Notes under the pieces: model-generated
What the model was told of the DNA's origin: nothing
The model's database searches: none
Seen by the model: the letters and a program-made list of their open reading frames with translations, nothing else
Assembly: GCF_017813365.1 (NCBI RefSeq)
Contig: NZ_JAGIZA010000006.1
Span: forward strand, 124,001 to 188,000
DNA length: 64,000 nucleotides
Direction: 5' to 3'
Source: Roseomonas indoligenes
GTDB lineage: Bacteria; Pseudomonadota; Alphaproteobacteria; Acetobacterales; Acetobacteraceae
Part shown: one piece after another, positions 7,967-17,011 of the stretch
Layout: every line of letters begins with the position of its first letter
How positions within the stretch are numbered: position 1 is the first letter of the stretch
Made by a program: the position numbers and the translations under genes

Positions 7967-10837
7967 ATGCGTCGCTCCCTTCTGGCCGGCGTGGGCCTCG
8001 TCCTCCTTCTCGCCGCGGTTCTCGCCACCCTCTGGGTCGCCCCCCTTTTCACGGATTGGACCGCGCGTCGGGCCCAGCTGGCGGAGCTGGCCGCCGCCCG
8101 CATCGGCCGTCCCGTCACCCTGCACGGCCCCGTGCGCCTGCGCCTGCTGCCCTATCCCGTGGTGGAGGCGCAGGGCGTCACCCTCGGCGATGCCGGGGAC
8201 GGGTTGGGCTTCGCCGCCGCGTCCATGCGGCTGCGCGTGGATGGCGGCGCGCTCCTCCTCGGCCGGATCGCCCCGCGGGAGATCGCGATCGTCGGCGCGG
8301 AGCTGCGCCTCCCCTGGCCTCCCGCCGATGCCGCCAACCTGCCAGCCAGCCTCTCCACCCTCTCCGCCCGGCTCGTGGACAGCCGCGTCATCATCGGCGG
8401 CATGCGGCTGGAGAACGTGCAGGCCCGGCTGACGGCGGGCGACGCCACTCAGGGCACCCGCGCCGAGGGCCTTTTCGCCTGGGGCGGGCTGGAATGGCGC
8501 TTCGAGGCCGGGATCGGCCGTCCTGGCTACGATGGCTACACCCCGGTGGACCTCAGCCTCGCCATGGGCAACGCCGCGATCGCCGCGCGCGGCGTGCTGA
8601 CCCCGGAAGGCACGGTGGACGGCAGCGTGGAGGCCTCCGGCCCCGACCTCAGCGCCCTCGTCCCCGGCCCGCCCGGACCCTTCCGCGCCCGGGGCCGGCT
8701 GACGGTCGCCGCCGACCTGCTGGCGGCGGACGACCTCACCCTCGACATCGGCGGCAGCCCGGCGCGGGGCGCGATCACCCTCCGCCTCTCCCCGCAGCCC
8801 CGGCTCGACGCGGCGCTGCTGGCGGGGCGGCTGGATCTGGATCCCTGGCTGGCGGCGCTCCGCACCCGTCCCTCCACCCTGCCGCTGGGGCTCGACCTCT
8901 CGGCGGAGGCGGCGGGCTTCCGGGGCGTGGCGCTGCGCCGCCTCCGCGCCGCGGTCTTCCGGGAGGGTGGCGCGTCCGGCGGCCGGCTCACTCTCTCGGA
9001 CGTCTCCGCGATCCTCCCCGGCGGGACGAGCGTGGAGCTGAACGGCGCCACGGCTGGGGAGCGGCTGGAGGCCGCGCTGCGCTTCTCCGGTACCGACCTG
9101 CGCGGAACGATCGAGGCGGTCGCCCCCGCCATCGCCCCCTCCGGCGAGAACTGGACCGCCTGGCTAGCCCCTGGCCGTCTTCGGGAAGGGGAGGGACGGG
9201 CGCGGCTGGTCCTGGAACCCGGCTCCATCGCCGTGCCCGAGCTTTCCGCCACGCTGGACGGCATCCGCGTTTCCGGCGCCGGCGTGCTGCGCTTCGGCGC
9301 CCGCCCGGCGCTCGGCCTGGGTCTGACCCTGGACGCGCTGGACCTGGAGGGCTGGCTCCGCCCCGGCCTGGACTGGCCCACCGCCAGCCGCCTCCTCGGC
9401 GGCATCGACGCCAACCTGCGCCTGGCGACGGAGCGGGCGCGATGGCGCGGCGCGGTGCTGGAGCGCGCCTCCCTGGACGCCGCGCTGGAGAACGGCCGGC
9501 TCACCCTGCGCCGCTTGGCCGGGGCACTGGCCGGCGGCGACCTCTCCGCCTCCGGCACCGCCCTTCTGGGCGCCAGCCCGCGCCTTTCGGACGCCGTGCT
9601 GGACTTCTCCGCCCGCAGCGCGCGCGACCTGCTGGCCCTGCTCCCCGGCGGCTGGCCGGATGCCACGCGGCTGGCCGGGGAGTCCATTACCCTCCGCGTC
9701 GCCGGCGGCGGCCCGCCCGAGGCCCTGGCGGTTCAGGCCAGCGCCGAGCTGGGCGAGGCCCGGCTGGAAACGGCGGGCACGCTGGACCTGCCCGGCCGCC
9801 GCGCGACGGGGAACCTCACCTTTCGCCATCCCGGTGCCCCCCGCCTGCTGAATGACGCGCTGGGCCTGACAGGGGAGGGGGTGCTCCCCTGGATCGGGGA
9901 GGGCTCCTTCTCCCTCGTCGCCTCCGGCGCGGCAGGGGCGGGAGGTGCCGCGGCGGAGCGCTTCGACCTCGTGGCCGGGGCGCTGCGGGCCGGCGGCGCC
10001 CTGGCCCTGTCCCTTGAGGGACCCCGCCCGCGCCTGACCGGCCGCATCGCCGCCGAGACCCTTTCCCCGCCCGCTTCCCCCTGGCACGGCAGCGATCCCA
10101 TTCCCTTCGCCGCCCTGCGGGCCGCGGATGCCGAGCTGGCCCTCTCCGTCGCACGCCTGGAACCGCTCGACCTGCCATCCGTGCGTGACCTGCGTGCCCG
10201 CTTGCGCCTGAAGGACGGCGCCCTGGCGCTGGAGGACGCCGAGGCGGCGCTGGACCCCGGTACGCTGCGCGGAAGCGCCGCCCTCGACACCAATGGCGAC
10301 GCGCCGCGCCTTTCCGCGCAGGTCGCGCTGCGCAGTGCCGGCATCACCGGCCCGCTCCTCGGCCTTCCGCTCGACATCACGGCGGGGCAGGCGGAAGCGG
10401 ATATTCGCCTCTCCGCCACCGGCAGCAGCCCGGCCGCTCTCATTGCGACCCTGGCCGGGGAAGCATCCCTGGCCGTCCGGGAGGGAAGGCTGGCGGGCCT
10501 GGATGCCGCCGCCGCCGGCCGCGCCGCCGCGGCGGGGGACGAGGCCATGCTCCGCGCTGCGCTGCAATCCGGCGAGACGGGGTTCGCCACCCTTTCCCTC
10601 CGCGCCGCGCTGGGGACAGGGCGCGCCACCCTGTCCGAAGGCACCGCCTCCGGCGATGGCGTGGCCCTCACCCTCCGCGGGGAAGTGGACCTGGCCCGTG
10701 CCGCCCTCGACCTCACCGCGGCCGAGAAGCCGGCCGACCCGGTGCCGGAAGTCGGCATCCGCCTCACCGGCCCCGCCGCGGCGCCCCGCCGCGTGCCGGA
10801 ACTGGCGGCCTGGCTGCGGTGGCGGGCAGAGCGCTGA
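7967..10837 (+). CDS. AsmA-family protein
   Basis: 956-residue envelope protein with one N-terminal membrane segment (about 4-26), an AsmA N-terminal block (RIGRPVTLHGPVRLRLLP around residue 45-62) and long stretches of alternating beta-strand sequence, ending in an AsmA C-terminal region with repeated LSLRAALGTGRATLSEG-type motifs. AsmA proteins are bridge-like proteins thought to move phospholipids between inner and outer membranes. ATG at 7967, preceded by TAGG. The 248 bp before it hold repeated GGCCGGCC/CCTGGCCGG palindromic stretches but no gene. Convergent with the oxygenase gene. Confidence 0.85.
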   Translation: MRRSLLAGVGLVLLLAAVLATLWVAPLFTDWTARRAQLAELAAARIGRPVTLHGPVRLRLLPYPVVEAQGVTLGDAGDGLGFAAASMRLRVDGGALLLGRIAPREIAIVGAELRLPWPPADAANLPASLSTLSARLVDSRVIIGGMRLENVQARLTAGDATQGTRAEGLFAWGGLEWRFEAGIGRPGYDGYTPVDLSLAMGNAAIAARGVLTPEGTVDGSVEASGPDLSALVPGPPGPFRARGRLTVAADLLAADDLTLDIGGSPARGAITLRLSPQPRLDAALLAGRLDLDPWLAALRTRPSTLPLGLDLSAEAAGFRGVALRRLRAAVFREGGASGGRLTLSDVSAILPGGTSVELNGATAGERLEAALRFSGTDLRGTIEAVAPAIAPSGENWTAWLAPGRLREGEGRARLVLEPGSIAVPELSATLDGIRVSGAGVLRFGARPALGLGLTLDALDLEGWLRPGLDWPTASRLLGGIDANLRLATERARWRGAVLERASLDAALENGRLTLRRLAGALAGGDLSASGTALLGASPRLSDAVLDFSARSARDLLALLPGGWPDATRLAGESITLRVAGGGPPEALAVQASAELGEARLETAGTLDLPGRRATGNLTFRHPGAPRLLNDALGLTGEGVLPWIGEGSFSLVASGAAGAGGAAAERFDLVAGALRAGGALALSLEGPRPRLTGRIAAETLSPPASPWHGSDPIPFAALRAADAELALSVARLEPLDLPSVRDLRARLRLKDGALALEDAEAALDPGTLRGSAALDTNGDAPRLSAQVALRSAGITGPLLGLPLDITAGQAEADIRLSATGSSPAALIATLAGEASLAVREGRLAGLDAAAAGRAAAAGDEAMLRAALQSGETGFATLSLRAALGTGRATLSEGTASGDGVALTLRGEVDLARAALDLTAAEKPADPVPEVGIRLTGPAAAPRRVPELAAWLRWRAER

Positions 10838-10841
10838 CCTG

Positions 10842-10878
10842 AACGAGAAAGGGCCGGAGGGGATGTTCCCTCCGGCCC
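10842..10878 (-). terminator. Intrinsic terminator of the oxygenase gene, probably bidirectional
   Basis: Perfect 11-bp stem GGGCCGGAGGG / CCCTCCGGCCC with a 6-nt loop (10851-10878). On the minus strand it is followed by TTTCTCGTT, so it works best for the oxygenase; the stem also lies 13 bp after the AsmA stop. Confidence 0.8.
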
Positions 10879-10903
10879 CCCAGCTCACCCGAAGGCCGCC
10901 GCG

Positions 10904-11896
10904 CTACATCCCGATCTTCGCAAAATTCGCGGCGATCCGCATGTCCAGGAAGTCCTTCGCCGTGATCGGCGGCTCGGACCCCGTCGGCGCCTGGATGAGC
11001 GCGTCGCGGTTGGCCTGGCAGAAGAAGGGCAGGGAGTAGCGCGGGCCGAGATATTCGTCCGCGCGCGGCATCCGCACGCGGTGCAGGTTGGACTGCAGCT
11101 TCCCGTCGCTCCAGCGCGACAGCATGTCGCCGATGTTGCAGGTGATGAGGCCGGTCACCGGCGGCACGTCCGTCCAGGCCAGCTCGCCGCCATCGGCTTC
11201 CTTGCCCGGGCAGAGCTGCAGCCCCCCCTGGCCGGTGCGCTGATGCAGCAGCGTCAGGCAGTCATAGTCGGTGTGCGCGCCGGCGCGCCAGCCCGTGAAG
11301 TCCTCCGGCTTCGCGTCCACCATCGGCAGGTAATGAATCATGCGCTGCGTGGATTGGTACTCGGGCGAGGTCGGATCGTGCGCCTCGGTAAAGAAGTCCG
11401 CGGGAAAGCCGAGCTTGTCGGCGAAGCAGGACAGCACCTTCATCCCCACCGCCCAGTTCGCGCGCTCGAAGGCCAGCATGCAGGCCTTGAAGCCCGGCAG
11501 TTCCTCGCCGCTGGGCCAGAGGCCGGCCATCTTCGGCACGGTGATCTGGAAGGACTCCTTATTGTCCGCCGTGCCGGTGGAGGGGCGGACCTGGGCCTTG
11601 TACTCCCAGCCGTAGTTGGTTCCCTTCGCCATCGGGTACTTCGCCTTCACCTCCTGCGGCAGGGCGAAGAAGCGGGCCGTCATCTCGAAGGCCTCGTCGA
11701 TCTGCTCCAGCGGGATGCCGTGGTCGGAGAGCTGGAAAAAGCCGATCTCGGTGGAGGCCTTCCACAGCTGATCCGCGATCTCCGCCTTGCGGGCCTCGAA
11801 ATTGGCGAGGCTGATGACGGGAACCTCGCGGTCCTTGGTGATGCCCATGCCGCCGAAGCCGGTCTCCCGGTTCAGCTCCTTCAGCGCGTAAGACAT
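10904..11896 (-). CDS. Isopenicillin N synthase-like 2OG-Fe(II) oxygenase
   Basis: 330-residue non-haem iron dioxygenase. The N-terminal DIOX_N domain (about 25-135) begins with VPVISLANF and includes IGFFQLSDHGIP. The C-terminal jelly roll holds the Fe ligands HTD (in GAHTDYDCLTLL, about residue 207) and a distal His in SNLHRVRMP, with the 2OG-anchoring Arg-x-Ser in RYSLPFF. Bacterial relatives oxidise small molecules of unknown identity; beta-lactam synthesis is not implied, and no NRPS genes are nearby. ATG preceded by TAGGAG. Monocistronic with its own terminator. Confidence 0.88.
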   Translation of the reverse strand: MSYALKELNRETGFGGMGITKDREVPVISLANFEARKAEIADQLWKASTEIGFFQLSDHGIPLEQIDEAFEMTARFFALPQEVKAKYPMAKGTNYGWEYKAQVRPSTGTADNKESFQITVPKMAGLWPSGEELPGFKACMLAFERANWAVGMKVLSCFADKLGFPADFFTEAHDPTSPEYQSTQRMIHYLPMVDAKPEDFTGWRAGAHTDYDCLTLLHQRTGQGGLQLCPGKEADGGELAWTDVPPVTGLITCNIGDMLSRWSDGKLQSNLHRVRMPRADEYLGPRYSLPFFCQANRDALIQAPTGSEPPITAKDFLDMRIAANFAKIGM

Positions 11897-12242
11897 GTCA
11901 TTCTCCTATCGGGCGGCGCGGGTGCCGCCGGGGTGATGGAGCAATGTCAGGCGCCCAGGAGGGCGGCCGCCGCTTCTACTCCGTGAACCGCCTGCCGGGA
12001 TGGCGGGCGGGAAACGTGTGTCAGGCGCCCTGTCCTCCGTGGCCATGCAAGGGCCGCGGTGCCGGATGGGATCCGGCCCGGTCGTTCATGGGAGGATGAG
12101 GAAGGAGAGTGAGCACCGGGCACCTCGACAGGATGGTCTGTCGGAGCAATGCCCCAGGTCCAAAAGAACCTTGGCCGCTTCTACTCGCGGAGTGAGGATT
12201 AGAACGCTGCACGCCGGCCCCGCAAGCAAAAACGGAGCCAGA
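11897..12242. other. Gene-free stretch of 346 bp
   Basis: No convincing coding frame. It holds two short direct repeats: TGTCAGGCGCCC at 11945 and 12019, and CCGCTTCTACTC at 11970 and 12175. The near side must contain the promoter of the oxygenase gene (minus). Nothing RNA-like could be recognised by eye. Confidence 0.5.
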
Positions 12243-12464
12243 TCAGCCCCGCTGCGCGATCCGCAACGCCAGCACCCGGAGAGCCGAGGCAAGGGGCAGC
12301 CCGGGATCGTCCCGCGCCGCATCGGCGGCCAGGACGAGGCGCAGCAGGTTCTCCCCCCGCCGCGCGGCCTCCGCCTCCAGCGCCGCCCAGAACTCGGGCT
12401 CCAGCGCGATCGAGGTCCGGTGCCCGGCGAGGGTGAAGGACCGCTTGACGAGATGCCCGGCCAT
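12243..12464 (-). CDS. Small ribbon-helix-helix protein
   Basis: 73 residues beginning MAGHLVKRSFTLAGHRTSIALEP. The VKRSFTLAGHRTSI strand followed by EPEFWAALEAEAARRG matches the RHH_4 family of small ribbon-helix-helix DNA-binding proteins common in Rhodospirillales and Rhizobiales. Its target is unknown. It ends 13 nt of coding logic short of no neighbour; the LysE gene lies 28 bp upstream on the same strand, so the two may be co-transcribed. Family assignment is by motif only. Confidence 0.75.
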   Translation of the reverse strand: MAGHLVKRSFTLAGHRTSIALEPEFWAALEAEAARRGENLLRLVLAADAARDDPGLPLASALRVLALRIAQRG

Positions 12465-12491
12465 CGGGGGCAGCCCTGCCCCGGCCTGCCG

Positions 12492-13142
12492 CTAGGCCGC
12501 GGAAACCGGGCGACGCGTCAACGCGAGGCCGACACCGAGCGCGACCATGGCGACCCCGGACGCCTCGCGAAGCCGGCGGACGAGGCCCGGGCGCCCCAGC
12601 GCCCCCCTGCGGACACGGGCGGCCAGCACCGCCACCGCTACATCGACGAGCGTGTTGAGCGCCACGGAGACAAGCCCGAGCACGGCGAACTGCATCGCCA
12701 CGCCCCCGGCGGCCGGGTCCACGAACTGCGGCACGAAGGCGAGGAAGAAAGCAGCCGTCTTCGGGTTCAGCGCCTCCACCAGGGCCCCCTCGCGGAAGGC
12801 GCGGCGGGTTCCGACGGGCGAGCCGCCACCCCCCAGCGCCGCCTGGGCATCGCGGCGCGCGGTCCAGATGGTGCGCAGGCCGATCCAGATCAGATAGGCG
12901 GCACCGAGCATCTTCAGCGCCGTGAACAGCTCCGCGCTCGCCAGCACGACCGCGGAGACGCCGAGACCGCCGGCCAGCACATGCACCATGCCGCCGATCC
13001 CCGTGCCGAGGCTGGAGGCAATGCCCTCGCCACGGCCGCCGGAGAGCGTACGGGCGGCGACGTAGAAGATCCCCGGCCCCGGCGTCAGGGCGAGGACAAG
13101 GGCGGCTGCGGCGAAGAGAGCGAGCTGGCTGAAATCGGGCAT
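12492..13142 (-). CDS. LysE/RhtB-family amino acid exporter
   Basis: 216-residue inner-membrane protein with six hydrophobic segments. The N-terminal ALVLALTPGPGIFYVAARTL contains the family signature (TPGP), followed by the glycine-rich GIASSLGTGIGG and LKMLGAAYLIWIGLRTIW blocks seen in LysE/RhtB exporters. Substrate cannot be told from sequence. The ATG at 13142 (MPDFSQ) is chosen over a TTG three codons upstream. Confidence 0.88.
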   Translation of the reverse strand: MPDFSQLALFAAAALVLALTPGPGIFYVAARTLSGGRGEGIASSLGTGIGGMVHVLAGGLGVSAVVLASAELFTALKMLGAAYLIWIGLRTIWTARRDAQAALGGGGSPVGTRRAFREGALVEALNPKTAAFFLAFVPQFVDPAAGGVAMQFAVLGLVSVALNTLVDVAVAVLAARVRRGALGRPGLVRRLREASGVAMVALGVGLALTRRPVSAA

Positions 13143-13195
13143 GCCCGGCAACCTACCAGCCCGCGTCCGCCGTTCCAGCCCCCGGGAAGGGGCGG

Positions 13196-14608
13196 CTAGC
13201 CGCCGGCCAGCGTGGCGCCCGGCCGGGTCATCTCCTCCGGCCGCACCCAGCGATCGAAATCCTCCGGCGACACGAAGCCCAGCTTCTCGGCGGCGTCGCG
13301 CAGCGTCAGGTTCTCCGCCAGCGCCGTCTTGCCGATCTTCACGGCCTTGTCGTAGCCGATCCGCGGGTTCAGCGCCGTCACCAGCATCAGGGACTTCGCC
13401 ACGTTCTCCGCAATGCGGTCCCGGTTCGGCTCAAGCTTCTCCACCATGTTGTGGGCGAAACTCTCCGCCGCATCCGCCAGCAGGGTGGCGGATTGCAGCA
13501 CGGCCTGGATGATCACGGGCTTGAAGACGTTCAGCTCCAGGTGCCCCTGCGTGCCCGCGACCGTCACGGTGGTGGTGTTCCCCATCACCTGCGCGCAGAC
13601 CATCGTCAGTGCCTCGCTCTGCGTCGGATTCGTCTTCCCCGGCATGATGGAGGAGGAGAGGCCGTCCGCCGGGATCACCAGCTCGGAGAAGCCGGAGCGC
13701 GGCCCCGAGCCCAGCAGCCGGACGTCATTGGCGATCTTGTTCAGCGAGACGGCCACGCTGTTCATCGCCCCCTGCAGCGCGACGAAGGCGTCGTGCGCCC
13801 CCATGCCGACGAAGGGGTTGGGATGGGCTGTAAAGGGAAGCCCGGTCAGCGCCGCCATCCGCTCCGCGAAGCCTCGCGCGAAATCGGGGTGGGTGTTCAG
13901 CCCGGTCCCCGCGGCCGTGCCGCCCTGGGGCAGGGCGAGAAGGTCGGGCAGCGCCGCCTGCACGCGCGCGATCCCGGCCTCCACCATCATCGCCCAGGCC
14001 CGGAACTCCTGGCCGAGCGTGACGGGCACCGCATCCATCAGGTGCGTGCGGCCGAGCTTGACGATCCCGTCCCATTCCTCGCCGCGCTTGGCCAGGGCCG
14101 CGCGCAGCACCTCCAGCCCGGGCACCAGCCGCTTCGTCACCGCCTCCGCGGCAGCCACGTGCATCACCGTGGGGAAGCTGTCGTTGGAGGACTGGCCACG
14201 GTTCACGTGGTCGTTGGGGTGCACCGGCTTCCGGCTGCCCAGCTCCTGGCCGAGCATCTGGTTCGCGCGGTTGGAGATGACCTCGTTCGCGTTCATGTTC
14301 GTCTGGGTGCCGGACCCGGTCTGCCAGACATGCAGGGGGAAATCGGCGTCGCGCTGATTCCCCGCCACTTCCTTCGCCGCAGCGATCACCGGCTCCGCGA
14401 TATCGGCCGGCAACTCGCCCAGCGCCAGGTTGGCCTCAGCCGCGGCCTGCTTCTGCAGCCCCACGGCCCGGATCAGCGTCGGCGGGAAGACCTCCGAGCC
14501 GATGCGGAACAATCGCCGGGCGCGCTCCGTCTGGGGCCCCCAAAGACGGTCGGCTGCGATCTCGATCGTGCCGAGGGAATCGGTTTCGGTGCGGGTGTTT
14601 TCAGGCAT
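13196..14608 (-). CDS. fumC: Class II fumarate hydratase FumC
   Basis: Oxygen-stable, iron-free fumarase of the TCA cycle. 470 residues from the ATG at 14608 (MPENTRTETDSLG); the frame opens eight codons earlier but this start fits the family. Signatures are WGPQTERARR, the SGTQTNMNANEVI block, HPNDHVNRGQSSND, and the superfamily loop GSSIMPGKTNP read here as SSSIMPGKTNP with the catalytic Ser. A class I iron-sulfur fumarase lies 4 kb away, so the cell has both types. Confidence 0.97.
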   Translation of the reverse strand: MPENTRTETDSLGTIEIAADRLWGPQTERARRLFRIGSEVFPPTLIRAVGLQKQAAAEANLALGELPADIAEPVIAAAKEVAGNQRDADFPLHVWQTGSGTQTNMNANEVISNRANQMLGQELGSRKPVHPNDHVNRGQSSNDSFPTVMHVAAAEAVTKRLVPGLEVLRAALAKRGEEWDGIVKLGRTHLMDAVPVTLGQEFRAWAMMVEAGIARVQAALPDLLALPQGGTAAGTGLNTHPDFARGFAERMAALTGLPFTAHPNPFVGMGAHDAFVALQGAMNSVAVSLNKIANDVRLLGSGPRSGFSELVIPADGLSSSIMPGKTNPTQSEALTMVCAQVMGNTTTVTVAGTQGHLELNVFKPVIIQAVLQSATLLADAAESFAHNMVEKLEPNRDRIAENVAKSLMLVTALNPRIGYDKAVKIGKTALAENLTLRDAAEKLGFVSPEDFDRWVRPEEMTRPGATLAGG

Positions 14609-14647
14609 GGCCGGCACTTGGGCAGCCGCCACCCGCGCGTCGAGCCC

Positions 14648-15760
14648 CTAGTGCCAACCGTCGATACGCGGCCAGCGCGCAATGGCGTTACCCGTTCCGT
14701 CCAGCACCTCGTAGGCGCCGTAGCCCCCCGCCGCCGTCAGGCAGGCATGGTTGGGATAAACCCGCACCAGGGCCCCGACAGGGAGCCGTTCGAACCAGGA
14801 TTCATAGGGCACCGGCACCATCCCATGCTCCTGGTAGGCGTGCAGGACGTGCAGCGGCAGCGCCGCCCCCGTCTCCGCATCCCCCAGCGTGCCGTAGGCG
14901 GTCCCGGGCGCGAAGGCATTGGCCGTCACGTCCTTGGAGAGTGCCAGCGCCCCCGCATCCAGCACCAGGGACATGGAAGCCCGGTTGTGCCCGATCACGG
15001 TGGACAGCACGGACAGCGCCAGGTCGTCCCAGCCACACTGCCCACGCGACATTTGGGCAAGGTCCCAGAACAGCCCCACCCCGGCCCGGATCTCCGTCAC
15101 CCCATCCAGGTGCCGCGCATGCAGCAGGGTGGGGGAGGAGCCGACAGAGACGATCGGCGTCTCCATCCCCGCGCCCCGGATGGCGCCGGCGGCCGAGGCC
15201 GTGGCCACCCGCTCCTGCTCCGCGACGTCGGCGATGGAGGCATTGTCGGCCGAGCCGTAGGAATGGCCGCCATGGGTCATCACCCCCGCCAGCCGCAGGT
15301 TCCGCGAGCCATGGATCGCCCGCGCCACGGCCAGAGCCTTCTCGGGCGGCACGCCGGCCCGGTGCTCGCCGGAATCCACCTCCACCAGCACCTCGTGCGT
15401 GGCCCCGGCGGCGGCGTCCAGCAACCCCGCCATCTCCGGGCTGTCCACCACCAGGATCAGCCGCGTCCCGTGATGCCGCGCCAGCGCCTCCGCCCGGGGA
15501 AGCCGGGCCGGGATTGCTGTGGCCGCCAGCAGGATGTCCGTCGCCTGGCCGGAGGCCGCCAACACCTCCGCCTCCTTCATCGTGGAGACGGTGGCGGGCC
15601 CGGTGCCGCCCCCATGGGCGACGCGATGCACCTCCACGGACTTGGCGGTCTTGAAATGCGGCCGGAAGGAAACCCCCAGGGCCTCGGCCCGCGACCGCAT
15701 CCGCGCCGCGTTCGCCTCCAGCCGCGCGAGGTCCAGCAGCAGCCGGGGCGTGTCCGCCAC
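14648..15760 (-). CDS. D-serine dehydratase-like / D-threonine aldolase-like PLP enzyme (DSD1 family)
   Basis: Fold-type III PLP enzyme. The N-terminal alanine-racemase-like barrel opens ADTPRLLLDLARLEAN and has the PLP lysine in RPHFKTAKSVEV. Near the C-terminus PNHACLTA supplies a His-x-Cys zinc pair, which is the D-serine dehydratase pattern; D-threonine aldolases usually have His-x-Asp. D-serine dehydratase makes pyruvate and ammonia from D-serine. Start is uncertain: GTG at 15760 (used here, 370 aa) or TTG at 15787, which overlaps the preceding stop as TTGA and has GGGGA at a good distance. First partner of the VOC and RidA genes upstream in the same operon. Confidence 0.85.
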   Translation of the reverse strand: MADTPRLLLDLARLEANAARMRSRAEALGVSFRPHFKTAKSVEVHRVAHGGGTGPATVSTMKEAEVLAASGQATDILLAATAIPARLPRAEALARHHGTRLILVVDSPEMAGLLDAAAGATHEVLVEVDSGEHRAGVPPEKALAVARAIHGSRNLRLAGVMTHGGHSYGSADNASIADVAEQERVATASAAGAIRGAGMETPIVSVGSSPTLLHARHLDGVTEIRAGVGLFWDLAQMSRGQCGWDDLALSVLSTVIGHNRASMSLVLDAGALALSKDVTANAFAPGTAYGTLGDAETGAALPLHVLHAYQEHGMVPVPYESWFERLPVGALVRVYPNHACLTAAGGYGAYEVLDGTGNAIARWPRIDGWH

Positions 15761-15783
15761 GCCGCCGCCCGACCAGGGGCCGC

Positions 15784-16188
15784 TCAAGGCATGTCCCCGT
15801 AGGAGGAGATCTCGATCAGGTTCCCGTCCGGGTCGCGGCAGTAGACGGAGGTGATCGCGCCCAGCGCGCCCGCCTTCTCCACCGGCCCCAGCTCGATCGT
15901 CACGCCGCAATCCCGAAGGTGGGAGGCCACGTCCTCGGCCATGACCGTCACGATGAAGCACAGGTCCTGGCCGCCGGGCAGGGCGGATTCCCCCGTGAAC
16001 CATTCCTCCTGGGACACGTCCTGGGGGCGCAGGTTGATCTTCTGGCCGCCGAAGCGCAGCGAGGTGCGGTTGTGCGGGCCGAAGCTCTCCAGCTCCATGC
16101 CCAGCACGCGCTGGTACCAACTCGCCATCGTCTCCACGTCGCGGCAGGTGATGACCAGGTGGTCCAGGCGGTCCACGGCGAAGCGCAT
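15784..16188 (-). CDS. VOC-family (glyoxalase/dioxygenase fold) protein
   Basis: 134 residues, a single vicinal-oxygen-chelate unit pair. It begins RLDHLVITCRDVETMASWYQ, typical of the fold, has GQKINLRP in the middle, and ends with SVYCRDPDGNLIEISSY, where the Glu is the usual second metal ligand and the His in DHLV the first. Substrate unknown. It sits between the RidA-family and D-serine-dehydratase-like genes and its stop is next to the start of the latter, so a role in the same small catabolic operon is likely. Confidence 0.85.
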   Translation of the reverse strand: MRFAVDRLDHLVITCRDVETMASWYQRVLGMELESFGPHNRTSLRFGGQKINLRPQDVSQEEWFTGESALPGGQDLCFIVTVMAEDVASHLRDCGVTIELGPVEKAGALGAITSVYCRDPDGNLIEISSYGDMP

Positions 16189-16227
16189 CGTTCTCGTCCT
16201 TCTCGGCCCCCGGATCGGGGTCTGGAA

Positions 16228-16629
16228 TCAAGGGGCAGGGGTGCGGAAGCGCGGGCGCAGCCGCGCCGTGGCCTCGATCTCGATCTTCATCTCGGGCGTT
16301 TGCAGCCCGGCATGGATGAGGGTGGAGGCGGGGCGGATCTCCCCGAGATACAGGCGCAGGACGGGCCAGCAGGGTTCCCAGTCCGCCCGGTCCGGCACGA
16401 TGAACATCAGGCGGACCACATCCTCCAGAGATGCCCCGGCCTGGGCGAGCGCGGCGGCGATGTTCTTCAGCGCCCGCTCGCACTGCACCTGCACGTCGTC
16501 CGAGATCGTCATGGTGTCGTAGTCGTAGCCCGTGGTACCGGAGACGAAGACAAGGTCCCCGTCCACCACGGCGCGGGAATAGCCGATCTCCCGCTCGAAG
16601 CGGGAGCCGGAGGAGATCAGGCGTCGCAT
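16228..16629 (-). CDS. RidA-family (YjgF/YER057c) protein lacking the catalytic arginine
   Basis: 133 residues from the ATG at 16629 (MRRLISSGSRFE). The fold is clear from DLVFVSGTTGYD, QCERALKNIAAALAQAGASLEDVVR and the end motif KIEIEATARL. In RidA the carboxylate-binding Arg lies in PARS, 13 residues before the final KIEIEA; here the aligned residues are PAST, so the Arg is a Ser. This argues against 2-aminoacrylate deaminase activity of the classic type and for one of the Rid subgroups of unknown function. First gene of the operon with the VOC and D-serine-dehydratase-like genes. Confidence 0.85.
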   Translation of the reverse strand: MRRLISSGSRFEREIGYSRAVVDGDLVFVSGTTGYDYDTMTISDDVQVQCERALKNIAAALAQAGASLEDVVRLMFIVPDRADWEPCWPVLRLYLGEIRPASTLIHAGLQTPEMKIEIEATARLRPRFRTPAP

Positions 16630-17011
16630 GTCGCCATCCCCTGGCGATGGCCCGGCAGGGATGCCAGGCAGGTGGGAGATGCCAGGGCAGATGACAGGGC
16701 GGAACGGGCGGGTCAATGGCCGGCATGGCAGCCCGCCCGCCGCCCGGCCAGGGTACCACGATCTGCACGGGTTCCCGGCCTCTTGCGTGGCGAACGGATC
16801 GACCGTTCCCCGCGGTCCCGCCCTGCGGCGACCTGCCCTGGGAGCTGTCGTCGGCCAGCGCCCCCTCCGCCCCCGTCTTCAGACGTGCCCGGCAAGGATC
16901 ACGGTTCGGCCGGCGCTGCCTCCGGAATCGAAGCGGGACGACGTTCCGGGCAGGTGCGCAACGAGGCCGGCGCGCCTTGCCAAACCTCGGCTGAGGACAT
17001 GACATGGCGTC
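16630..17011. other. Gene-free stretch of 382 bp
   Basis: Divergent intergenic region between the RidA-family operon (minus) and an orphan exported protein (plus). No coding frame with recognisable content and no RNA signature were found. Promoters for both sides are expected but no convincing -35/-10 pair stood out. Confidence 0.4.

Noticed and set aside
10904-11896. Beta-lactam biosynthesis cluster
   Set aside because: Isopenicillin N synthase-like proteins are a broad dioxygenase family; no NRPS or acyltransferase genes are in the window.
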